Below, in pieces: positions 9,801 through 19,796 of a DNA stretch of 64,000 nt. Made by a program: the position numbers and the translations under genes. Within the stretch, counting starts at the first letter, position 1. Every line of letters begins with the position of its first letter. The stretch spans positions 62,001 through 126,000 of the forward strand of contig POWY01000001.1 of assembly GCA_003044455.1 (NCBI GenBank), given 5' to 3'. A model generated the notes under the pieces. The model had not been told where the DNA came from, made no database searches, and worked only from the letters and a program-made list of their open reading frames with translations. Origin of the DNA: Neisseria bergeri. Its GTDB lineage: Bacteria > Pseudomonadota > Gammaproteobacteria > Burkholderiales > Neisseriaceae.

Positions 9801-10291
9801 TCGACGACAAAACCAAAGCGCGTTTCAAAGAAACCTTCGATGCCGTCAACGGCAAAGTCCAAACCTTCTTCCCGACCCTGTTCGGCGGCGGCGAAGCCAC
9901 CCTCAAAATGATAGGCGACGACCTCCTGACCGCCGGCGTATCCATCATGGCGCGTCCGCCCGGCAAGAAAAACAGCACCATCCACCTCCTCTCCGGCGGC
10001 GAAAAAGCCCTCACCGCCATGAGCCTCGTGTTCGCCCTGTTCAGCCTCAACCCCGCCCCCTTCTGCCTTTTGGACGAAGTCGATGCCCCGCTGGACGACG
10101 CCAACACCTCGCGTTTCTGCAACCTGGTCAAAGAAATGTCGGCGCAAACCCAATTCCTCTACATCTCCCACAACCGCCTGACCATGGAAATGGCGGAACA
10201 GCTGGTCGGTGTAACCATGCAGGAAAAAGGAGTATCGCGTGTCGTCGCCGTGGACATCAAACAGGCATTGGAAATGGCGGAAGCCGTTTAA
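6806..10291 (+). CDS. smc: Chromosome segregation ATPase SMC
   Basis: A 1161-residue structural-maintenance-of-chromosomes protein that forms a ring-shaped dimer to compact and segregate DNA. The N-terminal head begins MRLTHIKLSGFKSF, with Walker A GPNGCGKSN at about 31-39. Two very Gln/Glu/Ala-rich coiled-coil arms span roughly 160-500 and 660-980 around a hinge. The C-terminal head has the signature LLSGGEKALTA and Walker B CLLDEVDAPLDD. It carries several internal DUS of different dialects (AGGCCGTCTGAA, AGGTCGTCTGAA, ATGCCGTCTGAA). It is transcribed alone; scpA and scpB are not adjacent. Confidence 0.96.
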   Translation: MRLTHIKLSGFKSFTDPTTIHVPGQLVAVIGPNGCGKSNVIDAVRWVLGEASAKQLRGESMQDVIFNGAATRRPAPRASVELVFDNSDHSLQGAWGQYAEVSIKRQLTRQGESTYFINNQTVRRRDITDLFLGTGVGARGYAVIEQGMISRIIEARPEELRAYIEEAAGVSKYKERRKETEGRLKDTREHLQRLGDLQNELARQVEKLEKQAETAERYQSLTAQLNQQQDLLDYAQWQQSLAAADKATAQHQSLQAQQDETAAQVQALNDEVHALQTAEQSQQQAVHELSNKRGVLREQIARLEEQIRHQQNLHQRIERDKQAAQAQLQRIHQEQQQIRVQLEENELQAEEKQTELAEWAMQVAEHEERLPELEEAQATLNTAFQTQQDEANRIRRELALKQQQLAHTGQTVAKHEERKGRLKQENQALNLPDEAETAAAQEAAALLQSRQEHYEEQIIAAEEALHAAREAFQTASNRFQNLKQRHITLQAQQQALSQILSQQQEAADFWQATDHAAAPQLWQHITAPAEWQHALSVILAERLHARAVPHGFVPPVPLPQGQAAWLSDDLSGGLKKSLPVQALLNQIQAQPPFQTALHHWLDGVLCAPDLSYALAHQSDLGAHQIWLTPEGHQVDKVSVLLYAKPAQESLIAQKARLDGIASELENLAPELSAAEAAFKQEEAAVRSSEVQHKNLMQQQQQHTRQYSQAQQRAAELLARTNQGQIRREHIERELAQLAEEQTVLQHTSDGLSDDIATLQEAAAELEHQQQTTAHSRQEQQGRLKQAQLALLEANRQYGLAEVAVHKLNQQKQNYQQQIARLEQQTLDWQERQQELALAYETEFQNDEQHIKLDELTEAVHTLDEEYIAVQEKLAQIQEQGREQYARVQTLQTKLPQLQAATQTALLQQQEALINAKRYHQNLTERAADLDALEALAKESPKVLNSSIGSLTRQIEALGAVNLAALQELEEARERDGYYRSQSEDVQAAITLLEEAIAQIDDKTKARFKETFDAVNGKVQTFFPTLFGGGEATLKMIGDDLLTAGVSIMARPPGKKNSTIHLLSGGEKALTAMSLVFALFSLNPAPFCLLDEVDAPLDDANTSRFCNLVKEMSAQTQFLYISHNRLTMEMAEQLVGVTMQEKGVSRVVAVDIKQALEMAEAV

Positions 10292-10357
10292 ACGGGTTGC
10301 AGAACGGCTGAATCTTGCCGTTTTTAATGACGTGTTGCGATACGGGTTTTCAGACGG

Positions 10358-10512
10358 TATAGTGAATTAAATTTAAACCGGTACAGCGTTGGCTCGCCTT
10401 AGCTCAAAGAGAACGATTCTCTAAGGTGCTGAAGCACCAAGTGAATCGGTTCCGTACTATCTGTACTGTCTGCGGCTCGCCGCCTTGTTCTGATTTTTGT
10501 TAATTCACTATA
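10358..10512. mobile_element. Correia repeat enclosed element (full length)
   Basis: Bounded by TATAGTGAATTAA and TTAATTCACTATA ends. The internal AGAACGATTCTCTAAGGTGC segment found in the about 155-bp form is present; the long form is the one reported to carry an IHF site. It lies between smc and the adhP terminator, close enough to influence the 3' end of smc transcripts. Confidence 0.95.
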
Positions 10513-10555
10513 TTTCAAACAGAACGGATTAAAATCAAATCCAAATCCATAAAAA

Positions 10556-10584
10556 ATGCCGTCTGAACAGCGTTCAGACGGCAT
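10556..10584 (-). terminator. DUS hairpin terminator of the alcohol dehydrogenase
   Basis: ATGCCGTCTGAA and TTCAGACGGCAT with a 5-bp loop, then a T run on the minus strand (complement of the A run at 10550-10556). Confidence 0.85.
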
Positions 10585-10608
10585 TTCGATGTGTACCGCC
10601 ACGTCAAA

Positions 10609-11655
10609 TCAGCGGTGGTGGCCGCAGCCGCATTCTTTTTTCATATCGATTACCATACGGCCGGTGATTTTGCCTTCGCGCATTTCTTGGAAAATGGCGG
10701 GAGCTTCATCCAAAGCACGCAGTTGGACTTTGGGTACAACCAAACCTTCCGCGCCGAATTGGAAGGCTTCTTCCAAATCTTTACGCGTGCCGACCAAAGA
10801 GCCGACCACTTCGATGCCGTCCAAAACCAAACGCGGGATGGACAAATCCATCGATTCCGGCGGCAGTCCGACGGCAACCACACGTCCGCCCGCACGGACG
10901 CAATCCACGGCAGAGTTGAATGCGGCAGCAGATACGGCGGTTACGACCGCAGCGTGTGCGCCGCCGGTTTTTTCCTGAATCACTTTGGCAGCGTCTTCTT
11001 TGGCGGCGTTGACAACCAAATCCGCGCCGGTTTCTTTGGCAAACGCCAGCTTGTCGTCGTTGATGTCGATGGCAACGACGTGTGCGCCGAATACTTTTTT
11101 CGCGTATTGGACACCCAAGTTGCCCAAACCGCCCGCGCCGTAGATGGCAATCCACTGTCCCGGACGCACGCCGGACACTTTCACGGCTTTGTAGCAGGTA
11201 ACGCCGGCGCAAGTGATGCTGGACGCTTGGGCGGGGTCGAGTCCGTCGGGGACTTTGACTGCATAATCCGCATTGACGATGCAGTGGGTCGCCATACCGC
11301 CGTCGGCGGTGTACCCCGCGTTCAATACGGAACGGCACAGGGTTTCGCGGCCGGTGTTGCAGTATTCGCAAGAGCCGCAGCTTTGGAACAGCCAGGCGAT
11401 GCTGACGCGGTCGCCGACTTTCAGATTTTTCACACCGTCGGCAACTTCTTTAACCAAACCGATGCCCTCGTGTCCCAGCACGCGGCCCGGTTTGTCGCCG
11501 TAGTCGCCTGCCGCAACGTGCAGGTCGGTGTGGCACACGCCGCAATATTCGACTTCGACCAACGCCTCGCCGTATTCCAACGGGCGAACCTCGCGTTCGA
11601 CTACTTCCACATCGCCCGCTACATTTTTATTCACAACAACTGCCTGCATTTTCAT
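10609..11655 (-). CDS. adhP: Zinc-dependent alcohol dehydrogenase
   Basis: 348-residue medium-chain dehydrogenase oxidising primary alcohols with NAD+. The catalytic zinc site is GVCHTDLH (Cys41) and GHEG (His62). The structural zinc cysteines are 93, 96, 99 and 107 in [15 protein letters not shown]. The Rossmann motif is [10 protein letters not shown]. The start chosen is the ATG with AAGGAG 7 nt upstream; an in-frame TTG six codons earlier overlaps that ribosome site. The protein ends with an unusual Cys/His tail, [10 protein letters not shown], that could bind metal. Monocistronic. Confidence 0.93.
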   Translation of the reverse strand: MKMQAVVVNKNVAGDVEVVEREVRPLEYGEALVEVEYCGVCHTDLHVAAGDYGDKPGRVLGHEGIGLVKEVADGVKNLKVGDRVSIAWLFQSCGSCEYCNTGRETLCRSVLNAGYTADGGMATHCIVNADYAVKVPDGLDPAQASSITCAGVTCYKAVKVSGVRPGQWIAIYGAGGLGNLGVQYAKKVFGAHVVAIDINDDKLAFAKETGADLVVNAAKEDAAKVIQEKTGGAHAAVVTAVSAAAFNSAVDCVRAGGRVVAVGLPPESMDLSIPRLVLDGIEVVGSLVGTRKDLEEAFQFGAEGLVVPKVQLRALDEAPAIFQEMREGKITGRMVIDMKKECGCGHHR

Positions 11656-11875
11656 GATTGCGCTCCTTTTCAAGGTAAAAAACCTGTAAACGGAATGTTG
11701 TCCGATATAGGGGTAAGCATACGCTTCCGCATCTTGAGGGTCAAATGGTATGTTGTTGAAAAATATGGATCATATGTTATATTATAACAGTTAGGGAGGC
11801 GCGGCATCGTGGAGGTTGCCGGATGCGGGGCGGCAGGTTTCAAGTTTGAAAAAACGGATGGGCGAACCCGTAAAA

Positions 11876-11904
11876 ATGCCGTCTGAAGCTGTGTCCGGAC
11901 GGCA
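11876..11904 (-). terminator. Terminator downstream of pilV
   Basis: Degenerate DUS pair, ATGCCGTC facing GGACGGCAT, flanked by A5 and T5 so that it works on either strand. It lies about 30 bp past the pilV stop. Confidence 0.75.
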
Positions 11905-11935
11905 TTTTTACGGGTTTGGGGGCTTCGGCGGAGGG

Positions 11936-12325
11936 TCAGTCGAAGTCCGGGCAGTCCTGCCCGCTGCCGGCGGCGGAAAGCGTGCCGCCGTCGTTGAGCG
12001 TAACGATGCAGGTTTCGCCTTCGTTGGTCGCCCGATTGGGGTCGGCCTGAAGGGTGAAGTGGTCGGGGCTGACTTTGCTTAAGGTAATGTCGAAATATTT
12101 GTTTTGTTTCAGTTTGGTTTCGTCGTAGTTCTCAAACGTTCCTTTTTGGAGGTAGTAACGTTCCAAGTTTTGCGCGTTCATCAGCAGGGTGGATTTGACT
12201 TCCGACAGGCGGATGCGGCGGGTGTAGGTTTTATAGGAGGGGTAGGCGATGAGCGTCAGGATGCTGAGGATGGCGACGGCAATCAGCAGCTCGATCAGCG
12301 TGAAGCCTTTTTGAACGTTTTTCAT
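11936..12325 (-). CDS. pilV: Type IV minor pilin PilV
   Basis: 129-residue prepilin-like protein. A seven-residue basic leader ending in Gly (MKNVQKG) is followed by Phe and a hydrophobic helix FTLIELLIAVAILSILTLIA with the conserved Glu5, the site for prepilin peptidase cleavage and N-methylation. The C-terminal disulfide pair is Cys in GETCIVTL and GQDCPDFD. Length and sequence match neisserial PilV, a pilus-associated minor pilin that promotes adhesion and modulates DNA uptake by competing with ComP. It stands alone, divergent from macA. ComP is the main alternative, but its sequence differs. Confidence 0.9.
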   Translation of the reverse strand: MKNVQKGFTLIELLIAVAILSILTLIAYPSYKTYTRRIRLSEVKSTLLMNAQNLERYYLQKGTFENYDETKLKQNKYFDITLSKVSPDHFTLQADPNRATNEGETCIVTLNDGGTLSAAGSGQDCPDFD

Positions 12326-12550
12326 AGCAATGTGTTTCCATTTGTTTATCAGTCGGCGGCATTATAACGCCGTATCGGAAATGGCGGAATATGTAAACGG
12401 ATTGAAATTTTAGGGAAAGCAGATTGTATAAGCCATTTAAAACAAATGGTTATTTTTATTGTCGGTGGTTTGCCGCCTTGGATGGGGCAGGGACTTGCGG
12501 TAGAATCCGCTTCCGATTTATGGGATTGGCGCATACAGAGAATTGAAAAT

Positions 12551-13729
12551 ATGGCAAAAATGATGAAATGGGCGGCTGTTGCGGCGGTCGCGGCGGCAGC
12601 GGTTTGGGGCGGATGGTCTTATCTGAAGCCCGAGCCGCAGGCTTCTTATATTACGGAAACGGTCAGGCGCGGCGACATCAGCCGGACGGTTTCCGCGACG
12701 GGGGAAATTTCGCCGTCCAACCTGGTATCGGTCGGCGCGCAGGCTTCGGGGCAGATTAAGAAGCTTTATGTCAAACTCGGGCAACAGGTCAAAAAGGGCG
12801 ATTTGATTGCGGAAATTAATTCGACCACGCAGACCAACACGCTCAATATGGAAAAATCCAAATTGGAAACGTATCAGGCGAAGCTGGTGTCGGCACAGAT
12901 TGCATTGGGCAGTGCGGAGAAGAAATACAAACGCCAGGCGGCGTTATGGAAGGATGATGCGACCTCTAAAGAAGATTTGGAAAGCGCGCAGGATACGCTT
13001 GCCGCCGCCAAAGCCAATGTTGCCGAGCTGAAGGCTCTAATCAGACAGAGCAAAATTTCCATCAATACCGCCGAGTCGGAATTGGGCTACACGCGCATTA
13101 CCGCGACGATGGACGGCACGGTGGTGGCGATTCCCGTGGAAGAAGGGCAAACCGTGAACGCGGCGCAGTCCGCACCGACGATTATTCAGCTTGCCAATTT
13201 GGGTATGATGTTGAACAAAATGCAGATTGCCGAGGGCGATATTACCAAGGTGAAGGCGGGGCAGGATATTTCGTTTACGATTTTGTCCGAACCGGATACG
13301 CCGATTAAGGCAAAACTCGACAGCGTCGACCCCGGGCTGACCACGATGTCGTCGGGCGGCTACAACAGCAGTACGGATACGGCTTCCAATGCGGTCTATT
13401 ATTATGCCCGTTCGTTTGTGCCGAATCCGGACGGCAAACTCGCCACGGGGATGACGACGCAGAATACGGTTGAAATCGACGGTGTGAAAAATGTGCTGAT
13501 TATTCCGTCGCTGACCGTGAAAAATCGTGGCGGCAAGGCGTTCGTACGCGTGTTGGGTGCAGACGGCAAAGCAGTGGAGCGCGAAATCCGAACCGGTATG
13601 AAAGACAGTATGAATACCGAAGTGAAAAGCGGTTTGAAAGAGGGGGATAAAGTGGTCATCTCCGAAATGACCGCCGCCGAGCAACAGGAAAGCAGCGAAC
13701 GCGTCATGGGCGGCCCGCCGCGCCGATAA
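12551..13729 (+). CDS. macA: Macrolide efflux periplasmic adaptor MacA
   Basis: 392-residue membrane-fusion protein. It has an N-terminal membrane anchor (about 5-25), a barrel-sandwich half GEISPSNLVSVGAQASGQI near 55, a coiled hairpin at about 105-170 (KLETYQAKLVSAQ), then the second lipoyl half and a beta-barrel. It links MacB to a TolC-like outer membrane channel (MtrE in Neisseria). The start ATG at 12551 gives the basic-then-hydrophobic anchor; the reading frame is open upstream but without a better start. macB follows after 65 bp that contain a DUS hairpin, so the terminator may attenuate macB. Confidence 0.93.
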   Translation: MAKMMKWAAVAAVAAAAVWGGWSYLKPEPQASYITETVRRGDISRTVSATGEISPSNLVSVGAQASGQIKKLYVKLGQQVKKGDLIAEINSTTQTNTLNMEKSKLETYQAKLVSAQIALGSAEKKYKRQAALWKDDATSKEDLESAQDTLAAAKANVAELKALIRQSKISINTAESELGYTRITATMDGTVVAIPVEEGQTVNAAQSAPTIIQLANLGMMLNKMQIAEGDITKVKAGQDISFTILSEPDTPIKAKLDSVDPGLTTMSSGGYNSSTDTASNAVYYYARSFVPNPDGKLATGMTTQNTVEIDGVKNVLIIPSLTVKNRGGKAFVRVLGADGKAVEREIRTGMKDSMNTEVKSGLKEGDKVVISEMTAAEQQESSERVMGGPPRR

Positions 13730-13735
13730 ACGAAT

Positions 13736-13771
13736 ATGCCGTCTGAACACGGAAACGGTTTCAGACGGCAT
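13736..13771 (+). terminator. DUS hairpin between macA and macB
   Basis: ATGCCGTCTGAA and TTCAGACGGCAT with a 12-bp loop, then TTTG. Its place inside an otherwise collinear pair suggests partial termination. Confidence 0.65.
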
Positions 13772-13794
13772 TTGTTATTGATTTACGGAACATT

Positions 13795-15729
13795 ATGAGC
13801 TTGATCGAATGTAAAAACATCAACCGCTATTTCGGCAGCGGCGAGAACCGCGTCCATATTTTGAAAGACATCAGCCTGTCGATAGAGAAGGGCGATTTTG
13901 TCGCCATTATCGGGCAGTCCGGTTCGGGCAAGTCTACGCTGATGAACATACTCGGCTGTTTGGATACCGCCGGTTCCGGTTCGTACCGAATCGACGGCAT
14001 CGAAACTGCCAAAATGCAGCCTGACGAACTGGCGGCATTGCGCCGCGAACGCTTCGGTTTCATCTTCCAACGCTACAACCTCTTAAGCTCGCTGACCGCA
14101 AGGGACAACGTCGCGCTGCCAGCCGTGTATATGGGTATGGGCGGCAAAGAGCGTTCCGCGCGGGCGGAGAAGTTGTTGCAGGATTTGGGTTTGGCAAGCA
14201 AAGAGGGCAACAAGCCCGGCGAACTCTCGGGCGGACAGCAGCAGCGCGTCTCCATCGCCCGCGCCCTGATGAACGGCGGCGAAATCATCTTCGCCGACGA
14301 GCCGACCGGCGCGCTCGATACCGCCAGCGGCAAAAACGTGATGGAAATCATCCGCAGGCTGCACAAAGCGGGCCATACCGTCATTATGGTAACGCACGAC
14401 CCCGGCATCGCCGCCAACGCTAACCGCGTCATCGAAATCCGGGACGGCGAAATCATTTCCGACACCTCGAAAAATCCCGAAATCCCCGCAAGCAATGTCG
14501 GGAGGATTCAGGAAAAAGCCTCGTGGTCGTTTTATTACGACCAGTTTGTCGAAGCCTTCAGAATGTCGGTGCAAGCAGTATTGGCGCACAAAATGCGTTC
14601 GCTTCTGACGATGCTCGGCATCATCATCGGCATCGCATCCGTCGTCTCCGTCGTCGCACTGGGCAACGGTTCGCAGAAAAAAATCCTCGAAGACATCAGC
14701 TCGATGGGGACGAACACCATCAGCATCTTCCCCGGGCGCGGCTTCGGCGACAGGCGCAGCGGCAAAATCAGGACCCTGACCATAGACGACGCGAAAATCA
14801 TCGGCAAACAAAGCTATGTTGCTTCCGCCACGCCCATGACTTCGAGCGGCGGCACGCTGACTTACCGCAACACCGACCTGACCGCCTCGCTTTACGGCGT
14901 GGGCGAACAATATTTCGACGTGCGCGGGCTGAAGCTGGAAACGGGGCGGCTGTTTGACGAAAACGATGTGAAAGAAGACGCGCAAGTCGTCGTCATCGAC
15001 CAAAATGTCAAAGACAAACTCTTTGCGGACTCGGATCCGTTGGGTAAAACCATTTTGTTCAGGAAACGCCCCTTGACCGTCATCGGCGTGATGAAAAAAG
15101 ACGAAAATGCTTTCGGCAATTCCGACGTGCTGATGCTTTGGTCGCCCTATACGACCGTGATGCACCAAATCACAGGCGAGAGCCACACCAACTCCATCAC
15201 CGTCAAAATCAAAGACGATGCCAACACACAGGTTGCCGAAAAAGGGCTGACCGAGCTGCTCAAAGCACGGCACGGCACGGAAGATTTCTTTATGAACAAC
15301 AGCGACAGCATCAGGCAGATGGTTGAAAGCACCACCGGTACGATGAAGCTGCTGATTTCCTCCATCGCATTGATTTCGTTGGCAGTCGGCGGCATCGGCG
15401 TGATGAACATTATGCTGGTGTCCGTTACCGAGCGCACCAAAGAAATCGGCATACGGATGGCAATCGGTGCGCGGCGCGGCAATATTTTGCAGCAGTTTTT
15501 GATTGAGGCGGTGTTAATCTGCATCATCGGAGGCTTGGTCGGCGTAGGTTTGTCCGCCGCCGTCAGCCTCGTGTTCAATCATTTTGTAACCGACTTCCCG
15601 ATGGACATCTCGGCGGCATCCGTTATCGGGGCGGTCGCCTGCTCGACCGGAATCGGCATCGCGTTCGGCTTTATGCCTGCCAATAAGGCGGCCAAACTCA
15701 ATCCGATAGACGCATTGGCGCAGGATTGA
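13795..15729 (+). CDS. macB: Macrolide export ABC transporter MacB
   Basis: 644 residues, full family length. The ABC domain is N-terminal: Walker A GQSGSGKST at 40-48, signature LSGGQQQRVSIARAL, Walker B IIFADEPTGAL. A transmembrane helix near 275 (MLGIIIGIASVVSVVAL) leads to the large periplasmic MacB domain. Three C-terminal helices of the FtsX type include VGGIGVMNIMLVSVTERTKEIG. With MacA it transmits ATP-driven motion to export macrolides or lipopeptides across the outer membrane via the TolC-like partner encoded elsewhere. Confidence 0.95.
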   Translation: MSLIECKNINRYFGSGENRVHILKDISLSIEKGDFVAIIGQSGSGKSTLMNILGCLDTAGSGSYRIDGIETAKMQPDELAALRRERFGFIFQRYNLLSSLTARDNVALPAVYMGMGGKERSARAEKLLQDLGLASKEGNKPGELSGGQQQRVSIARALMNGGEIIFADEPTGALDTASGKNVMEIIRRLHKAGHTVIMVTHDPGIAANANRVIEIRDGEIISDTSKNPEIPASNVGRIQEKASWSFYYDQFVEAFRMSVQAVLAHKMRSLLTMLGIIIGIASVVSVVALGNGSQKKILEDISSMGTNTISIFPGRGFGDRRSGKIRTLTIDDAKIIGKQSYVASATPMTSSGGTLTYRNTDLTASLYGVGEQYFDVRGLKLETGRLFDENDVKEDAQVVVIDQNVKDKLFADSDPLGKTILFRKRPLTVIGVMKKDENAFGNSDVLMLWSPYTTVMHQITGESHTNSITVKIKDDANTQVAEKGLTELLKARHGTEDFFMNNSDSIRQMVESTTGTMKLLISSIALISLAVGGIGVMNIMLVSVTERTKEIGIRMAIGARRGNILQQFLIEAVLICIIGGLVGVGLSAAVSLVFNHFVTDFPMDISAASVIGAVACSTGIGIAFGFMPANKAAKLNPIDALAQD

Positions 15730-15742
15730 GGTTGGCACAAAG

Positions 15743-15780
15743 ATGCCGTCTGAAGCTGCCGGGCAGGCTTCAGACGGCAT
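15743..15780 (+). terminator. DUS hairpin terminator of macB
   Basis: ATGCCGTCTGAAGC faces GCTTCAGACGGCAT around a short loop, 14 bp after the macB stop. Confidence 0.8.
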
Positions 15781-15788
15781 TTGAAAAA

Positions 15789-15811
15789 GGCTTGGAACAC
15801 GGTTCCAAGCC
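15789..15811 (-). terminator. Hairpin terminator of dsbC
   Basis: GGCTTGGAAC faces GTTCCAAGCC with a 3-bp loop. It is flanked by AAAAA on the left (T run for dsbC on the minus strand) and TTTTGTTTT on the right. It is not DUS-based. Confidence 0.85.
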
Positions 15812-15829
15812 TTTTGTTTTGCGGATGGA

Positions 15830-16621
15830 TTATTGATTTTTGCGGATGATTTCCTCCAGTTGGGGCATCGGGCTGTAGCCGCTTTGGGTGCGCCCGTTGG
15901 GGAAGACGAGGGTCGGTGTGCCGTTGAATCCGAACTGTTCGCCCAAGGAAGTGGTTTCCGCGACGGGGTTGTCGCAGATGCTGCCGCCGGCCGGGAATTT
16001 GCCTTTACGCATCCATTCCGTCCACGCTTTGGCGCGGTCGTGCTGGCACCATAAGATTTGCGCTTTGCGTGCGGCATCGGGGTGCAGGCCGGCAATGGGC
16101 ATCATAAAGCTGTAAACCGTCACGTCGGTCATTTTTTCAAACTCGTGTTCCAAGCGTTTGCAGAACGGACAATCCGGGTCGGAGAAGACGGCGACTTTCA
16201 GCTTGCCGTTGCCGCGTACTTCTTTGATGGCTTTGTCCAAAGGCAGGGAGGCGAAGTCGATTTTGTTCAAATCTGCCATACGCTGTTCGGTGAGGTTTTT
16301 CCGGTTGTTGATGTCAAGAAGTTCGCCGGAAAATAGATAATCGGCGTTTGCATCGGTGTAGATAATCTGCCTTCCGCTGATGACGACTTCGTAAATGCCT
16401 CTGACCGGTGTTTCGCTGACGCTGATGACTTTCAGGTCTTGGGATTCGTAAATTTTTTCGAGGCGTGCTTTCAAGGCTTCGCCGACTTTTCCTTGTACGG
16501 GGGCGGCGGACTCGGCTTTGACGGCGGGTTCGGCGTTGGCGTTGGAAACGGGCGTTTGACCGCACGCCAGCAGCGGGAGGACGGTAAAGGGGGTTAAGAT
16601 TTTGATTAACTTGGTTTTCAT
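15830..16621 (-). CDS. dsbC: Thiol:disulfide interchange protein DsbC, predicted lipoprotein
   Basis: 263-residue periplasmic disulfide isomerase. An N-terminal dimerisation domain (about 40-125) is followed by a thioredoxin fold with the active-site pair Cys151-Pro-Phe-Cys154 in DPDCPFCKRLEHEF. The cis-proline loop is GTPTLVF. The signal sequence ends in LPLLAC, a good lipobox with lipidated Cys20, so unlike soluble E. coli DsbC it is probably membrane-tethered. The second cysteine pair typical of DsbC is present (WCQHD, SICDN). It isomerises wrong disulfides in outer-membrane and pilus proteins. It is divergent from the priA side. Confidence 0.93.
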   Translation of the reverse strand: MKTKLIKILTPFTVLPLLACGQTPVSNANAEPAVKAESAAPVQGKVGEALKARLEKIYESQDLKVISVSETPVRGIYEVVISGRQIIYTDANADYLFSGELLDINNRKNLTEQRMADLNKIDFASLPLDKAIKEVRGNGKLKVAVFSDPDCPFCKRLEHEFEKMTDVTVYSFMMPIAGLHPDAARKAQILWCQHDRAKAWTEWMRKGKFPAGGSICDNPVAETTSLGEQFGFNGTPTLVFPNGRTQSGYSPMPQLEEIIRKNQ

Positions 16622-16756
16622 ATCAGATGATTGCGCGTGTTGGAAAAGCGGCATTGTATCAAACCTCTGTTGCGCCTGCATTGCGCCGAGGCTCAATTTA
16701 TCGTCTGAAAATAGCTTCCGGCTGTTAAAATACGCAAAAATAATTTGATTGTTTGT

Positions 16757-16783
16757 ATGATCTACCACCGCATCGCTGTAAAT
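16757..16783 (+). pseudogene. Relic of the priA 5' end (duplicated start)
   Basis: The 27 bases from ATGATCTACCACCGC onward match the true priA start at 17582-17608 at 25 of 27 positions, then similarity stops. This is the abandoned original priA start left behind when the islet carrying the acidic orphan gene inserted. The old priA promoter region (TTAAAATACG near 16726) lies just upstream of it. Confidence 0.8.
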
Positions 16784-16872
16784 ATATGGCTAAGCGGATT
16801 TTAGTGCGGTTTGAGGCCGTCTGAAAGATTTGCTGCGGGCAACTGAAAGATTTTACCGACACTTTGAGAAAA

Positions 16873-17541
16873 ATGATGAACCAACAAGAATACGCTGAAT
16901 ATCTGTTTAAGCTGCTGGGCGAAGAGCCGCAGGCAGCAGATAAATATAATGGCTGGGAAGATTATTTCTACGGTTTGTTTCAAGGTTTTATGCCCGACGG
17001 AGAAGGCGTGGCTGCGGTGTTTGAACCTTTGGAAAAGGGACAGGAATTGCTGGCGCGCATCATGCCTGTGTATCAAAACACTGCCGAACACAATCAAGAA
17101 ATCCTCGACGGCGGCTATATTCCCGGCTATTTCTGCCCGCCTGTGCAAGATGAGGCAGAAGTGAGACAGACGGGCGAGCGTTTGCTGGAAGGTCTGCGCG
17201 AATTTGCCCGCTTTGTTGAAGACGAAGAGCTGATTGCAGCCTTGGCAGCGATTAAACAGATACGTTTGGGTGAGCCTGCGGAAGAGTTTGACGATACTCG
17301 GGACTTGTTTGGAGAAGCATTTGATGAATGGCGGATTAGTAATACAGATGACAACAGCCCCGAACAAGTGTTGGACGAAGCCTATTATTCTATAAATTGC
17401 GATTATTACCTGTCCGCCTATCTGCAATATCCGCTTTACCGCAACAAGCCTGACAGCGATTTTCTCCGTCCTTATTTCGATTTGTGGAAACAGGGTTACG
17501 GCTTTATTTTAGATAAAGACTGTTTGTATTTGTGCAAATAG
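16873..17541 (+). CDS. Acidic protein of unknown function in an insertion islet
   Basis: 222 residues, no family I recognise. It is strongly acidic, about 45 Asp/Glu against 18 Lys/Arg, rich in Tyr and Trp, with no signal peptide or membrane segment, so it is a cytoplasmic protein. Its charge resembles DNA-mimic or immunity proteins, but that is speculation. Adjacent ATGs at 16873 and 16876 are both possible; the second has better spacing from GAGA at 16866. It sits between a relic of the priA start (16757) and the working priA gene, so it arrived as an islet and now separates priA from its older upstream region. Confidence 0.65.
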   Translation: MMNQQEYAEYLFKLLGEEPQAADKYNGWEDYFYGLFQGFMPDGEGVAAVFEPLEKGQELLARIMPVYQNTAEHNQEILDGGYIPGYFCPPVQDEAEVRQTGERLLEGLREFARFVEDEELIAALAAIKQIRLGEPAEEFDDTRDLFGEAFDEWRISNTDDNSPEQVLDEAYYSINCDYYLSAYLQYPLYRNKPDSDFLRPYFDLWKQGYGFILDKDCLYLCK

Positions 17542-17581
17542 CTTCCGTTTTTTCAGACGGCCCCAAACATTTTTACACACC

Positions 17582-19750
<2,169 letters not shown>

Positions 19751-19764
19751 TTATTGGCAATCCG

Positions 19765-19794
19765 ATGCCGTCTGAAAACCGTTTCAGACGGCAT
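19765..19794 (+). terminator. DUS hairpin terminator between priA and nnrS
   Basis: ATGCCGTCTGAAA and TTTCAGACGGCAT with a short loop, then T5. It lies in the convergent gap two bases from the nnrS stop, so nnrS has no separate terminator. Confidence 0.85.
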
Positions 19795-19796
19795 TT

